A DNA stretch of 64,000 nt from Bradyrhizobium jicamae (GTDB lineage: Bacteria > Pseudomonadota > Alphaproteobacteria > Rhizobiales > Xanthobacteraceae): contig NZ_JAFCJX010000016.1 of the NCBI RefSeq assembly GCF_018130695.1, forward strand, positions 62,001 through 126,000, given 5' to 3'. The notes below the pieces were generated by a model, which saw nothing but the letters and a program-made list of their open reading frames with translations, had not been told where the DNA came from and searched no databases. Positions 40,027-51,112 of this stretch are shown piece by piece. Each line of letters opens with the position of its first letter. The first letter of the stretch is position 1. A program made the translations under genes and the position numbers.

Positions 40027-40788
40027 TTAGTGCAGCGACGTGAAGGCCGCGCCGAGCATCGGCCCCGGCTTCTCGCGATTGCCGTCCTGGACATAGACGA
40101 CGGCCGCATCGACACCATCACGCGTGATGTTCTCGATCGGCACGGTCCAGTTTCCGGACGAGCCGTTCCAGTCACCGACCTTCAGGAGATTGCGCACCAC
40201 GTTGTGGTAGGTGACCTCGCGTCCGCGATTTTCACCGCGGCTGATCTGGATCGGCACCGCCTTCGAGACCGAGCAGATCCACACTTCGCCGCGGGAGACG
40301 CTGGGCTCCGTGGCGGCCGCGACCGACACGTTGATCTGCTTGCCGGAGAGCGTCATCGTCACCGGCACCGACATCACGCCGTCGGCCTTGGTCGTGGTCT
40401 TGATCGCGTTCTCGATGCTGCTGCGATCGCTGCCGATCACCTGCGCGGCGCCGTTGACGACGGCCTGCGGCGTGTAGACGTCGCGATCGCCGCGCACATG
40501 CGAGTAGGCTTTCTGGCGCGCGCTGAAGCGGGAGTCGGCGAGGGTGTCCTTCCAGCCGAGATAATCCCAGTAATCGATCGGCATGCTCAGCGCGATGACA
40601 TTGGGGTCCTTGGAGAGTTCACCGATGACCTTGTCCGCCGGCGGACAGGACGAGCAGCCTTGCGAGGTGAAGAGCTCGACGACGGCGCGTGGATCAGCAT
40701 GGGCGGGGCGGATGACGGCGATGATCGCACAGATTCCGAGTGCACTGGACCACCGCGAGATACAATTATAGGCCATCATCGCTGTCAT
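40027..40788 (-). CDS. DUF1223 secreted thioredoxin-fold protein
   Basis: About 253 residues from ATG 40788; closely spaced alternative ATGs at 40779 and 40776 exist. An N-terminal signal segment (about 10-30, ending PAHA) precedes the mature chain DPRAVVELFTSQGCSSCPPAD, where the CSSC pair has the position of a thioredoxin active site. The remaining motifs (ALSMPIDYWDYLGWKDTLAD, TPQAVVNGAAQVIGSDR) are typical of DUF1223. It is probably a periplasmic thiol or redox protein; the partner is unknown. Confidence 0.88.
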   Translation of the reverse strand: MTAMMAYNCISRWSSALGICAIIAVIRPAHADPRAVVELFTSQGCSSCPPADKVIGELSKDPNVIALSMPIDYWDYLGWKDTLADSRFSARQKAYSHVRGDRDVYTPQAVVNGAAQVIGSDRSSIENAIKTTTKADGVMSVPVTMTLSGKQINVSVAAATEPSVSRGEVWICSVSKAVPIQISRGENRGREVTYHNVVRNLLKVGDWNGSSGNWTVPIENITRDGVDAAVVYVQDGNREKPGPMLGAAFTSLH

Positions 40789-40872
40789 ACTGAGAACCGG
40801 TCGTGATGAATACCATCCGTATTTGTACGGGACATCGATTTGATCCTTAACCGCGTGCCCCAAAACGCAAGA

Positions 40873-40905
40873 AAGCGGCCTTTTTCATAGGCCGCCTTCT
40901 TTTTA
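40873..40905 (-). terminator. Probable terminator downstream of acnA
   Basis: On the minus strand AGGCGGCC and GGCCGCTT form an 8-bp stem with one G-T pair around a TATGAAAAA loop, followed by TCTTGCGTTTT. It lies about 110 bases after the acnA stop; the T-run is short. Confidence 0.55.
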
Positions 40906-40952
40906 GCCGCTACTCACTAACGAGTGAGCCACTGATCACAAATCCGCGTTTC

Positions 40953-41006
40953 AAAGCGTTTTCAAGCGAAGTGAGTATCGGCTCACGTGCACAAAACGCG
41001 TCGAAA
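40953..41006. repeat. Palindromic repeat downstream of acnA (ACCGGTT family, copy 2)
   Basis: AAAGCGTTTTCAAGCGAAGT...ACAAAACGCGTCG repeats the element at 31286-31340 with GCGTTTT/AAAACGC arms; the core has drifted to GTGAGTATCGGCTCACG. Confidence 0.75.
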
Positions 41007-41013
41007 AAGGTTG

Positions 41014-43734
<2,721 letters not shown>

Positions 43735-43758
43735 GCGAGGAAATCCCAGTTCTCAGTT

Positions 43759-43775
43759 ATACCCGGCAAGGGTAT
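43759..43775 (-). promoter_or_regulatory. Hairpin in the acnA leader
   Basis: ATACCC and GGGTAT form a perfect 6-bp stem with a five-base loop, 25-41 bases upstream of the acnA ATG. It could be an operator or a leader structure. Confidence 0.35.
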
Positions 43776-43856
43776 TAGGACACCGGCGACCGGATCGGCC
43801 TGAGGAAGGCCTGATGGCTTGCGGCTGCCGATTGTGTGCTGCATCAAGTTCCGGGC

Positions 43857-43876
43857 TTATAGAATCTTTCTAGAAG
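43857..43876. promoter_or_regulatory. Irr-like iron control box between acnA and ccmA
   Basis: The sequence TTATAGAATCTTTCTAGAAG contains the perfect palindrome TAGAA-TCT-TTCTA (43860-43872). Rhizobial Irr (a Fur-family, haem-responsive regulator) binds iron control elements of the form TTTAGAA...TTCTAAA. It stands about 125 bases upstream of acnA and about 95 upstream of ccmA, so either or both genes could be controlled. The match is mine by eye. Confidence 0.6.
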
Positions 43877-43970
43877 CACCGCCACACCGACAAGCGACCT
43901 GCAGCGTTGCGCGACCCAAAAATTCTCACACGGTAGCGAAAGTTTTCAGAGGGCTGTGACAGAAGGGACC

Positions 43971-44573
43971 ATGCGGCTCTCGGGGCAACAATTGCGATGC
44001 GTGCGCGGCGGCCGCGAGGTGTTCTCCGGCCTCGATTTTGCGGCCTCCGCCGGCGAGGCGCTGGCGATCGTCGGGCCGAACGGATCAGGCAAGACCTCAT
44101 TGCTGCGCGTGATCGCGGGCTTGCTGGTGCCGGCGGATGGGACCATCGCGCTGGATGGCGGGGACGCCGAGCTCAGCGTGCCCGAGCAGGCCCATTATCT
44201 CGGCCACCGTGACGCCCTGAAGCCGGCGCTGAGCGTCGCGGAAAACCTGTCCTTCTGGCGCGAATTCCTCGGCGGCGAACCCGAAGACAGCGCAAAATGC
44301 CTGTCCGCGGTCGCCCTCGATCACGCCACGCACCTGCCGGCCGCCTTCCTCTCCGCCGGCCAGCGCCGGCGCCTGTCGATCGCCCGGCTGCTGACCGTCC
44401 GCCGCCCGGTCTGGCTGCTGGATGAGCCGACCTCGGCGCTGGATACCGCCGGGCAGGCGCTGTTCGTCGGCCTGATGCAGGGCCACCTCGCCCGCGGCGG
44501 CATCATCGTCGCCGCGACCCATTTGCCGCTCGGGATCGAGGCGCGGGAATTGCGCATGGGGGGCGCGGCATGA
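43971..44573 (+). CDS. ccmA: Haem exporter ATP-binding protein CcmA
   Basis: A 200-residue ABC ATPase of cytochrome c maturation; the ATG at 43971 (MRLSGQQLRCVRGGREVFSG) is preferred to a GTG 15 bases upstream. Walker A is GPNGSGKTSLL, the signature is LSAGQRRRLSIARLL and Walker B is VWLLDEPTSALD. With CcmB and CcmC it releases holo-CcmE. It overlaps ccmB by four bases. ccmE, ccmF and ccmH are not in the window, a split seen in rhizobia (cycHJKL elsewhere). Confidence 0.96.
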   Translation: MRLSGQQLRCVRGGREVFSGLDFAASAGEALAIVGPNGSGKTSLLRVIAGLLVPADGTIALDGGDAELSVPEQAHYLGHRDALKPALSVAENLSFWREFLGGEPEDSAKCLSAVALDHATHLPAAFLSAGQRRRLSIARLLTVRRPVWLLDEPTSALDTAGQALFVGLMQGHLARGGIIVAATHLPLGIEARELRMGGAA

Positions 44574-45238
44574 CCGCCCTCGCCGCCCTGATCCGCCGGG
44601 ACATCCGCATCGCGCTGCGCGTCGGCGGCGGGGCGCTGATTGGCGTGCTGTTCTTCCTGACCGTCACCGTGCTGATGCCGTTTGCGGTCGGGCCGGACCT
44701 GGCGCTGCTGTCGCGGCTTGGGCCGGCCATCCTCTGGCTTGGCGCGCTGCTGGCGAGCCTGCTCACCCTCGACCGCCTGTTCACGGCCGACCACGAGGAC
44801 GGCTCGCTCGACCTGATCGTGATGAGCCGGACGCCGCTGGAACTGGCCTGTGCGGCCAAGGCGCTGGCGCATTGGCTGGCGGCAGGCCTGCCGCTGATCA
44901 TCGCCACGCCCGTGCTCGGCCTGCTGCTCAATCTCGACGGGACTGCGACCCTGGCGGTGGCGGTCACGCTGCTGACGGGAACACCGGCGCTGACCTTCAC
45001 GGGCATGATCGGGGCCGCGCTGGCGGTGACGATGCATCGCGGCGGGCTGTTGCTGGCGGTGCTGGTGCTGCCGCTGTCGATTCCGGTGCTGATCTTCGGC
45101 GTCGCCGCCTCGCAGGCCGCGATCGTGGGCCCGATGTCGTTCGGAACTCCGTTCTCGATCCTGTGCGCGCTGTCGCTGGTCAGCTTCGTGATCGGGCCTT
45201 TTGCCGCAGCCGCGAGCCTCCGGCACGGATTGGACTGA
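44570..45238 (+). CDS. ccmB: Haem exporter permease CcmB
   Basis: A 222-residue membrane protein with six predicted helices and the family segments LGPAILWLGALLASLLTLDR, DHEDGSLDLIVMSRTPLEL and the C-terminal SFVIGPFAAAASLRHGLD. It is the membrane partner of CcmA. The next gene, ccmC, starts 76 bases after its stop. Confidence 0.96.
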   Translation: MTALAALIRRDIRIALRVGGGALIGVLFFLTVTVLMPFAVGPDLALLSRLGPAILWLGALLASLLTLDRLFTADHEDGSLDLIVMSRTPLELACAAKALAHWLAAGLPLIIATPVLGLLLNLDGTATLAVAVTLLTGTPALTFTGMIGAALAVTMHRGGLLLAVLVLPLSIPVLIFGVAASQAAIVGPMSFGTPFSILCALSLVSFVIGPFAAAASLRHGLD

Positions 45239-45314
45239 CTTTGCGCCCGATCAATTCTTGCCGAGAAGATTTCGGCCAATTGCTAGAGCCATTCCAGACG
45301 ACTATCAGGGTGCC

Positions 45315-46085
45315 ATGCCGCTGATCGACCTTGCCAACCCCTCACGTTTCCTGGCGCTGACCGGGCGCATCCTGCCATGGCTGGCGGGTGCGACTGCGAT
45401 CCTGCTCGCGATCGGCCTCTATCAATCCGCGCTGGCGCCCGACGACTACCAGCAGGGCGCGACCGTGAAGATCATGTTCATCCACGTGCCGAATGCGTGG
45501 CTGTCGATGTTCGTCTGGGGCGTCATGAGCCTGGCCGCGCTGGGCACGCTGGTGTGGCGGCATCCGCTGGCCGACGTCGCGGCCAAGGCCGCAGCCCCGA
45601 TCGGCGCCGCCTTCACCTTCCTCGCACTGGTCACGGGCTCGCTGTGGGGCCGGCCGATGTGGGGCACCTATTGGGAATGGGACGCGCGGCTGACCTCGGT
45701 GCTGATCCTGTTCCTGATGTATCTCAGCCTGATGGCGCTGTGGCGCGCGGTGGAAGATCCCTCGCGCGCAGCGCGGGCGGCGGCGATCCTGACCCTGGTG
45801 GGCGCGATCAACATCCCCATCATCAAATTCTCGGTCGACTGGTGGAACACGCTGCATCAGCCGGCCTCGGTGATCCGGATGGGCGGACCGACGCTCGACA
45901 AATCCTTTCTGTGGCCGCTGCTGGTGATGGCCATCGCGTTCTCGCTGCTGTTCATCACGCTGCATCTGGCCGCGATGCGCAACGAAATCCTGCGCCGCCG
46001 CGTGCGCAGCCTGCAGATGATGCAGGCGAGTCGCACCGTGTTTTCGAGCGAACAGAGCGCCTCAACGAAAATGGGGACGGCATGA
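45315..46085 (+). CDS. ccmC: Haem exporter protein CcmC
   Basis: A 256-residue membrane protein with six helices that loads haem onto CcmE. The ATG at 45315 (MPLIDLANPSRFLALTGRIL) is chosen; an upstream in-frame ATG overlaps ccmB and gives no family sequence. The Trp-rich haem-handling motif is WGRPMWGTYWEWDARLTS (about 115-132), flanked by conserved His in IMFIHVPNAWLS and WWNTLHQPASV. Its stop overlaps ccmD by four bases. Confidence 0.96.
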   Translation: MPLIDLANPSRFLALTGRILPWLAGATAILLAIGLYQSALAPDDYQQGATVKIMFIHVPNAWLSMFVWGVMSLAALGTLVWRHPLADVAAKAAAPIGAAFTFLALVTGSLWGRPMWGTYWEWDARLTSVLILFLMYLSLMALWRAVEDPSRAARAAAILTLVGAINIPIIKFSVDWWNTLHQPASVIRMGGPTLDKSFLWPLLVMAIAFSLLFITLHLAAMRNEILRRRVRSLQMMQASRTVFSSEQSASTKMGTA

Positions 46086-46264
46086 CCATGGCGCTCGGTC
46101 CCTACGCATCCTTTATCGTGACTTCCTACGCGCTCGTCGCGGCCGTGGTGCTGCTGTTGATCGTCTGGATCTTCGCCGACTATCGACGGCAGCAAGCGCG
46201 CCTGAGCGAGCTCGAGGCCAGCGGCGTGACGCGCCGCTCCCGCCGCACCGCGGCGGACATCTGA
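46082..46264 (+). CDS. ccmD: Haem exporter protein CcmD
   Basis: A 60-residue single-span protein: GPYASFIVTSYALVAAVVLL is the start of the membrane helix, and a basic cytoplasmic tail with RRQQARLSELEASG follows. It is needed to release holo-CcmE from CcmABC. ATGA overlap with ccmC and a one-base overlap with ccmG support it. Translation may instead start at the second ATG, 46088. Confidence 0.92.
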   Translation: MTMALGPYASFIVTSYALVAAVVLLLIVWIFADYRRQQARLSELEASGVTRRSRRTAADI

Positions 46265-46845
46265 TGAACGAGCAAGCAACGCAACCGCCGCCGACGCGGC
46301 CCTGGCTGGTGGCGCTGCCGCTGATCATCTTCCTCGGCCTCGCCGCGCTGTTCCTGGTGCGGCTCTATGGCGGAGACCCTTCCAAGATTCCGTCGGCATT
46401 GATTGGACGGCCAGCGCCGCAAACCGTGCTGCCCGCGCTCGATGGCCTGGTGAAGGACGGCACGCCGGTGCCCGGGCTCGATCCCACAGCCTTCAAGGGC
46501 AAGGTCAGCGTCGTCAATGTCTGGGCGTCCTGGTGCGTGCCGTGTCATGACGAGGCGCCGCTGTTGACCGAGCTCGGCAAGGACAAGCGCTTCCAGATCA
46601 TCGGCATCAACTACAAGGATTCTCCCGACAACGCGCGCCGCTTCCTCGGCCGCTACGGCAATCCGTTCGGCATCGTCGGCGTCGACGGCAACGGCCGCGC
46701 CTCGATCGAATGGGGCGTCTACGGCGTGCCCGAGACGTTTGTCGTCGGGCGCGAAGGCAAGATCGCCTACAAGCTGGTCGGCCCGGTGACGCCTGATAAC
46801 GTCAACAGCGTGCTGAAGGCCGAGATCGAGAAGGCGCTGAAGTAG
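46264..46845 (+). CDS. ccmG: Thiol:disulfide interchange protein CcmG (DsbE)
   Basis: A 193-residue membrane-anchored periplasmic thioredoxin. The N-terminal anchor is at about 14-34, and the active site is Cys91-x-x-Cys94 in WASWCVPCHDEAPLL, with the family Gly-Val-Tyr-Gly-Val-Pro-Glu-Thr segment containing the cis-Pro. It reduces the CxxCH haem-binding cysteines of apocytochrome c. It is the last gene of ccmABCDG (cycVWZ and downstream in older rhizobial naming). Confidence 0.95.
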   Translation: MNEQATQPPPTRPWLVALPLIIFLGLAALFLVRLYGGDPSKIPSALIGRPAPQTVLPALDGLVKDGTPVPGLDPTAFKGKVSVVNVWASWCVPCHDEAPLLTELGKDKRFQIIGINYKDSPDNARRFLGRYGNPFGIVGVDGNGRASIEWGVYGVPETFVVGREGKIAYKLVGPVTPDNVNSVLKAEIEKALK

Positions 46846-47011
46846 TCGTGCTCATTCGAGAGCGCGCGAGCGCGAAGCTGAATGGCGAATGAAGACTTCC
46901 GGCAAATATTTTCTTCGCGTTTATCTGCGGTTCATTTGCCGGACACGGCAACGCCACGAACGCGCACCTAACTCTCTTGCGTGACTTCACTCGCTCCCTT
47001 GGAGGGGACAT

Positions 47012-47380
47012 ATGCGCAAGACCACACTCGCTTCACTTCTCGCCACCACGCTCGCTCTGGGCATGCTGACATCAGCGCCGTCGATGGCCCAGTCGACGCA
47101 ACCGGCCGCACCCGCCGCCACCAGCAAGATGGCTCCGGCGCCGAAGGCCACAGCCCCCGACACCAAGACCGTCGGGGTCGCCAAGGACGACCTGCTCGAT
47201 ATCAACAGCGCCAGCGCCGACCAGCTCGACGCGCTGCCCGGCATCGGCAAGGCCTACTCGGCCGCAATCATCAAGGGCCGCCCCTACAAGGGCAAGGATG
47301 AGCTGGTGCAGAAGAGCATCCTGCCGCAGGCGACCTACGACAAGATCAAGGACAAGATCATCGCCAAGCAGAAGAGCTGA
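47012..47380 (+). CDS. Secreted helix-hairpin-helix (ComEA-like) protein
   Basis: A 122-residue protein with a signal peptide (1-28, ending PSMAQ), a low-complexity Ala/Pro/Lys segment (29-58) and a C-terminal helix-hairpin-helix pair (about 65-118; DINSASADQLDALPGIG). The HhH part resembles the DNA-binding domain of ComEA, but no other competence genes are present. A GGAGGGG ribosome site precedes the ATG. The function is uncertain: a periplasmic DNA-binding role is possible. Confidence 0.85.
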   Translation: MRKTTLASLLATTLALGMLTSAPSMAQSTQPAAPAATSKMAPAPKATAPDTKTVGVAKDDLLDINSASADQLDALPGIGKAYSAAIIKGRPYKGKDELVQKSILPQATYDKIKDKIIAKQKS

Positions 47381-47382
47381 TC

Positions 47383-47518
47383 TCTCGTGCCCCGGACGCA
47401 GCGCAGCACGAAGTGGTGCGCTGCTGAGCCGGGGCCCATGCTTCAACGAAACATGTTTGGCGAGATGGGTCCCGGCTCTGCGGAGCGGCACTACGTGCCG
47501 CACCGCGTCCGGGACTCA
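47383..47518. repeat. Intergenic repeat (TCGTGCCCCGGACG family), copy 1
   Basis: About 135 bases from CTCTCGTGCCCCGGACGCAG to CACCGCGTCCGGGACTC, with inverted ends (CCCGGACGC / GCGTCCGGG) and an inner GGCTCTGCGGAGC. A second copy is at 54885-55010. Both fill gaps after plus-strand genes. Confidence 0.8.
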
Positions 47519-47519
47519 G

Positions 47520-48119
47520 TTACTTCCGCACATCACCCGCTTCGGCCTCGCTTGCTTCCAGCGACGCCGGCTCCAGGTGATAGCGCTTGATCAGCGGCAT
47601 CTGGGTGATGGCGAAGATCATAGTCAGCGGCGTCACGCCGAACACCTTGAAGTTCACCCAGAAGTCCGTGCTCTGGGTGCGCCAGACGATTTCGTTCAGC
47701 ACCGCCAAGCCTGCGAAGAACACCGCCCAGCGCAGGGTGAGGACTCGCCAGCCCTGAGGCGTCAGATTGAACATCTGATCGAACATGATGGCGATGAAGG
47801 AACGGCCGAACAGCAGGCCGCCGCCGAGCACGGCCGCGAACAGGCCATAGATGATGGTGGGCTTGACCTTGATGAAGGTCTCGTCGTGCAGCACCAGCGT
47901 CAGCGTGCCGAACACCAGCACGATCGCGCCGGTGACCAGCGCCATGATCGGTACGTGTTTTGTCACCACATAGGATGCGATCATCGCCGCGACGATCGCC
48001 ACCATAAAGGCGCCCGTCGCGACGAACAGATGATATTTTGCGTTCGCGACGAAGAACACGAGCAGCGGCCCGAGCTCGGTCGCGAGCTTGAACAGCGGAT
48101 GCGGTTGGGTCTTGTCCAT
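47520..48119 (-). CDS. yciB: Septation protein A / inner membrane protein YciB
   Basis: A 199-residue protein from ATG 48119 (MDKTQPHPLFKLATELGPLL) with about five membrane helices and the family motif NEIVWRTQSTDFWVNFKVFG. IspZ/YciB proteins influence cell envelope synthesis and septation. An upstream in-frame ATG at 48200 reads through a repeat and is rejected. It follows ftsY on the same strand, a conserved alphaproteobacterial pair. Confidence 0.93.
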   Translation of the reverse strand: MDKTQPHPLFKLATELGPLLVFFVANAKYHLFVATGAFMVAIVAAMIASYVVTKHVPIMALVTGAIVLVFGTLTLVLHDETFIKVKPTIIYGLFAAVLGGGLLFGRSFIAIMFDQMFNLTPQGWRVLTLRWAVFFAGLAVLNEIVWRTQSTDFWVNFKVFGVTPLTMIFAITQMPLIKRYHLEPASLEASEAEAGDVRK

Positions 48120-48142
48120 TAGAGATCGTCTTTTGTTTGAGG

Positions 48143-48186
48143 CATGACCTTGTCCGAAAACCGGTTCCCACTTTTCGGGGTCATGC
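48143..48186. repeat. Palindromic repeat between ftsY and yciB (ACCGGTT family, copy 4)
   Basis: CATGACC and GGTCATG arms enclose CCGAAAACCGGTTCCCACTT. The same core occurs at 39531, and on the reverse strand at 31286. Its right arm overlaps the 3' end of ftsY. Confidence 0.75.
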
Positions 48187-49122
48187 CTCGATTCCAGCAA
48201 TCGCCTTGGCGAAGTCTTTGGCGGTAAACGGCGCCAGATCCTCGACGCCTTCGCCGACGCCGATGAAATGCACCGGCAGCTTGTGCTTCTCCGACAGCGC
48301 CACCAGGATGCCGCCGCGCGCGGTGCCGTCGAGCTTGGTCATCACCAGGCCCGTGACGCCTGCCGTACGATGAAACGCCTCGACCTGCGACAGCGCATTT
48401 TGTCCCACCGTGGCATCGAGCACGAGCAGCACGGCATGCGGTGCCGTGGCGTCCACTTTCTTGATGACGCGCACGACCTTTTCGAGCTCGTTCATCAACT
48501 CGGACTTGTTCTGCAACCGGCCGGCGGTGTCGATCAGCAGCACGTCGCGAGCCTGCTCCTTCGCCGACGTCAGCGCGGTGAAGGCAAGGCTCGCGGAATC
48601 CGAGCCCTGCGCGCCCGCGATCACCGGCGACTTGGTCCGCTCGCCCCAGACCTTGAGCTGCTCGATCGCTGCCGCACGAAACGTGTCGCCGGCGGCCAGC
48701 ATCACCTTGCGGCCTTCGTTGGCGAATTTCTGCGACAGCTTGCCGATCGTCGTGGTCTTGCCGGAGCCGTTGACGCCGACGACCAGGATCACGAACGGCT
48801 TCTTCGACGCGTCGATCTCGAGCGGCTTCGCCACCGGCGACAGCACCTTCTCGACTTCGGTGGCGACCACCGACTTCACCTCGTCGGCCGAGATCGCCTT
48901 GTCGTAGCGGCCCTTGCCGACGGCATCGGCAATGCGCACCGAAACCTCAGTGCCGAGATCGGCGCGCAGCAGCACATCCTCGATGTCATCGAGCATGGCG
49001 CGATCGAGCTTGCGCTTGGTGACGAGATCAGCGACGGCCGTGCCGAGCGCACTCGAGGTGCGCTTCAGCCCGCCGGTCAGCCGCTGCCACCAGCTCTGTT
49101 TGGTTCCCGTGGTATCGTTCAT
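48181..49122 (-). CDS. ftsY: Signal recognition particle receptor FtsY
   Basis: A 313-residue SRP GTPase without the long acidic A-domain of enterobacteria. The N domain is at about 15-95. The G domain has GVNGSGKTTTIGKLSQKF (G1), DTAGRLQNKSELMNEL (G3) and TKLDGTARGG (G4). It receives Ffh-bound ribosomes at the membrane. Ffh is encoded 7.4 kb away in the same window. The last residues overlap a repeat element. Confidence 0.97.
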   Translation of the reverse strand: MNDTTGTKQSWWQRLTGGLKRTSSALGTAVADLVTKRKLDRAMLDDIEDVLLRADLGTEVSVRIADAVGKGRYDKAISADEVKSVVATEVEKVLSPVAKPLEIDASKKPFVILVVGVNGSGKTTTIGKLSQKFANEGRKVMLAAGDTFRAAAIEQLKVWGERTKSPVIAGAQGSDSASLAFTALTSAKEQARDVLLIDTAGRLQNKSELMNELEKVVRVIKKVDATAPHAVLLVLDATVGQNALSQVEAFHRTAGVTGLVMTKLDGTARGGILVALSEKHKLPVHFIGVGEGVEDLAPFTAKDFAKAIAGIEA

Positions 49123-49171
49123 GGCGCCGGTGTGTTAGCCGTTTCGCCGCTCAAACGAAAGTCTCGACGAA

Positions 49172-49873
49172 TTGAACGATGTTCCCCAATTGACCGCGGA
49201 CGAGATCCTGGCTCGCGTGCTCCATCGCGACGGGCTGATGCTGGTCATCGACAAGCCGGCCGGGCTGCCGGTGCACCGCGGCCCCAAGGGCGGCCCCAAT
49301 CTGGAGGCCTCGTTCGATGCCCTGAGATTCGGCCTGCCGCGGCCGCCGGTGCTGGCGCATCGGCTGGACAAGGACACCTCCGGCTGCCTTGTCCTGGGAC
49401 GCCATCGCAAGGCCACCGCTTCGCTCGGGCTCTTGTTCAAGCACGGCAAGATCTCCAAGACCTACTGGACCGTGGTCGAGGGCGGCCCGGCCGAGGACGA
49501 AGGCACCATCGACATGCCGCTCGGCCGGCTCAACGCCGAGCGCGGCTGGTGGCAAAAGCCCGATCCGGAGGGGCAGACGGCCGTCACCAACTGGACGGTG
49601 CTGGGACGCGGCCAGGGGCTGACCTGGCTCGCGATGGAGCCGGTCACCGGCCGAACCCATCAGCTGCGGGTGCATTCGGCGGCGACCGGATGGCCGATTG
49701 TCGGCGACAACATCTATGGCAATGGCCCACGCTTCGGCGAGCCGATCCTGCATCTGCACTCCCGCGAGATCGGCATCCCGATCTCCCGGAATAAAGACCC
49801 GGTTCGCGTGATCGCGCCGGCCCCCGCGCATATGCATGAACGACTGCGGGCCTGCGGCTGGAACGGTGCGTAG
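49172..49873 (+). CDS. RluA family pseudouridine synthase
   Basis: A 233-residue enzyme with the RluA catalytic motif AHRLDKDTSGCLVLG (the Asp is the catalytic residue) and the C-terminal GRTHQLRVHSAATGWPIVGD. No ATG lies between the upstream in-frame stop and the conserved region: the first usable start is TTG at 49172, giving MNDVPQLTADEILARVLHRD. There is no S4 domain, so it resembles the short RluA/RluC-like or TruC forms. The target uridine, in rRNA or tRNA, is not predictable. Confidence 0.9.
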   Translation: MNDVPQLTADEILARVLHRDGLMLVIDKPAGLPVHRGPKGGPNLEASFDALRFGLPRPPVLAHRLDKDTSGCLVLGRHRKATASLGLLFKHGKISKTYWTVVEGGPAEDEGTIDMPLGRLNAERGWWQKPDPEGQTAVTNWTVLGRGQGLTWLAMEPVTGRTHQLRVHSAATGWPIVGDNIYGNGPRFGEPILHLHSREIGIPISRNKDPVRVIAPAPAHMHERLRACGWNGA

Positions 49874-49976
49874 TACTACGGTCTCTCCGTTCATTATCCT
49901 TTACGGAACGTTCAACGGCGTTCGGTAGACCGGATCAGGCTTAGAACAAGCGTGTGTATCCGGCTCAGGACGAGCA

Positions 49977-51098
49977 GTGGCGAGCGTGGGGCGTTCCATC
50001 GTTGACGAGGTCGAGGCTGCGATCAGCGGCGGCTCGGCCGAGAAGTGCCTGGCGACCGCCAAGCGCGTCACCGACCTGTTTCTCGTCTCCGCCGGCCGCT
50101 TCAACAGCGAGCAGGTCGAGCTGTTCGACAATGTGCTCGAACGCCTGGTGAAGACTATCGAGCTTCGGGCGCTTGCCGACATCAGCGCGAGCATGGCATT
50201 GGCCGACATGAGCGAGTTGCTGGCGCCGATCGCGCAGGCGCCGCCTTCGGTGGTGCGCCGTCTCGCCAAGAACGACGAGATCAGGATCGCCAGGCCCATG
50301 CTGCAGGAATCCTCGCGGCTCAGCCCGGACGATCTGGTCGAGATCGCGAAAACCAAGGGCGAGCCGCATCTGCTCGCGGTGGCCGGCCGCTGGTGGCTGA
50401 AGGAAGTCGTCACCGACGCGCTGCTGGCGCGGCGCTTTCAGAGCGTCAGCCGCCGCATCGTCGCCAATCCCGGCGCAAAGGTCTCGCCGGACGGATTTTC
50501 CGTCATCCTCGCGCAGGCGGAATACGATCCCGAGCTCGCGGTCGCGACCGGCATCCGCGCCGACCTGCCGGCCGAGCTCCGTCATCAATTGCTGCACGAT
50601 GCGACCGAGACAGTGCGCAGCCGGCTGCTCGAGCGCGCGCCGCCGCATCTGTTCGAGGAAATCCGCAACACGATCGCAGCCGTGGCGGCCGGCGTTGGCC
50701 GCGAAATGTCGAAGGTGCGTGACTTCACCGCCGCGCGGCGCTATATCGCGCGGTTGAAGCAGACCGGACAGCTGACCGAGGCCGCGCTGTTCGATTTCGC
50801 CCGGCAGCGCAAATATGAGGAGACGGTCGTGGCGCTGGCGGAGCTGGCGCGCTCCACCGTCGAGGTGATCCGGCCGCTGATGCAAAGCCTGCGCGGTGAC
50901 GGCTTGCTGGTGCCGTGTCGGGCCGCCGGCCTCGGCTGGGACACGGCCGCAGCCGTGCTGGAGTGCCGCTACACCACCGGCAGCATGGGCCCGGCGGAGC
51001 TCGCGAAAGCAAAAATCCAGTACGCCAAGGTGACACGCGACAATGCCGATCGCCTGCTGCGATTCTGGCAGGTCCGCACGGTGCCGGCGCCGCACTGA
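49977..51098 (+). CDS. DUF2336 domain-containing protein
   Basis: A 373-residue helical protein starting at GTG 49977 (MASVGRSIVDEVEAAISGG). DUF2336 covers most of the chain (about 10-300), with HEAT-like helical repeats such as RRLAKNDEIRIARPMLQESS. The family is confined to alphaproteobacteria and has no assigned biochemistry. It is encoded on the opposite strand between two halves of a minus-strand block (mtaB-dapF and ftsY-yciB). Confidence 0.88.
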   Translation: MASVGRSIVDEVEAAISGGSAEKCLATAKRVTDLFLVSAGRFNSEQVELFDNVLERLVKTIELRALADISASMALADMSELLAPIAQAPPSVVRRLAKNDEIRIARPMLQESSRLSPDDLVEIAKTKGEPHLLAVAGRWWLKEVVTDALLARRFQSVSRRIVANPGAKVSPDGFSVILAQAEYDPELAVATGIRADLPAELRHQLLHDATETVRSRLLERAPPHLFEEIRNTIAAVAAGVGREMSKVRDFTAARRYIARLKQTGQLTEAALFDFARQRKYEETVVALAELARSTVEVIRPLMQSLRGDGLLVPCRAAGLGWDTAAAVLECRYTTGSMGPAELAKAKIQYAKVTRDNADRLLRFWQVRTVPAPH

Positions 51099-51112
51099 GG
51101 CCCTACGCGATC

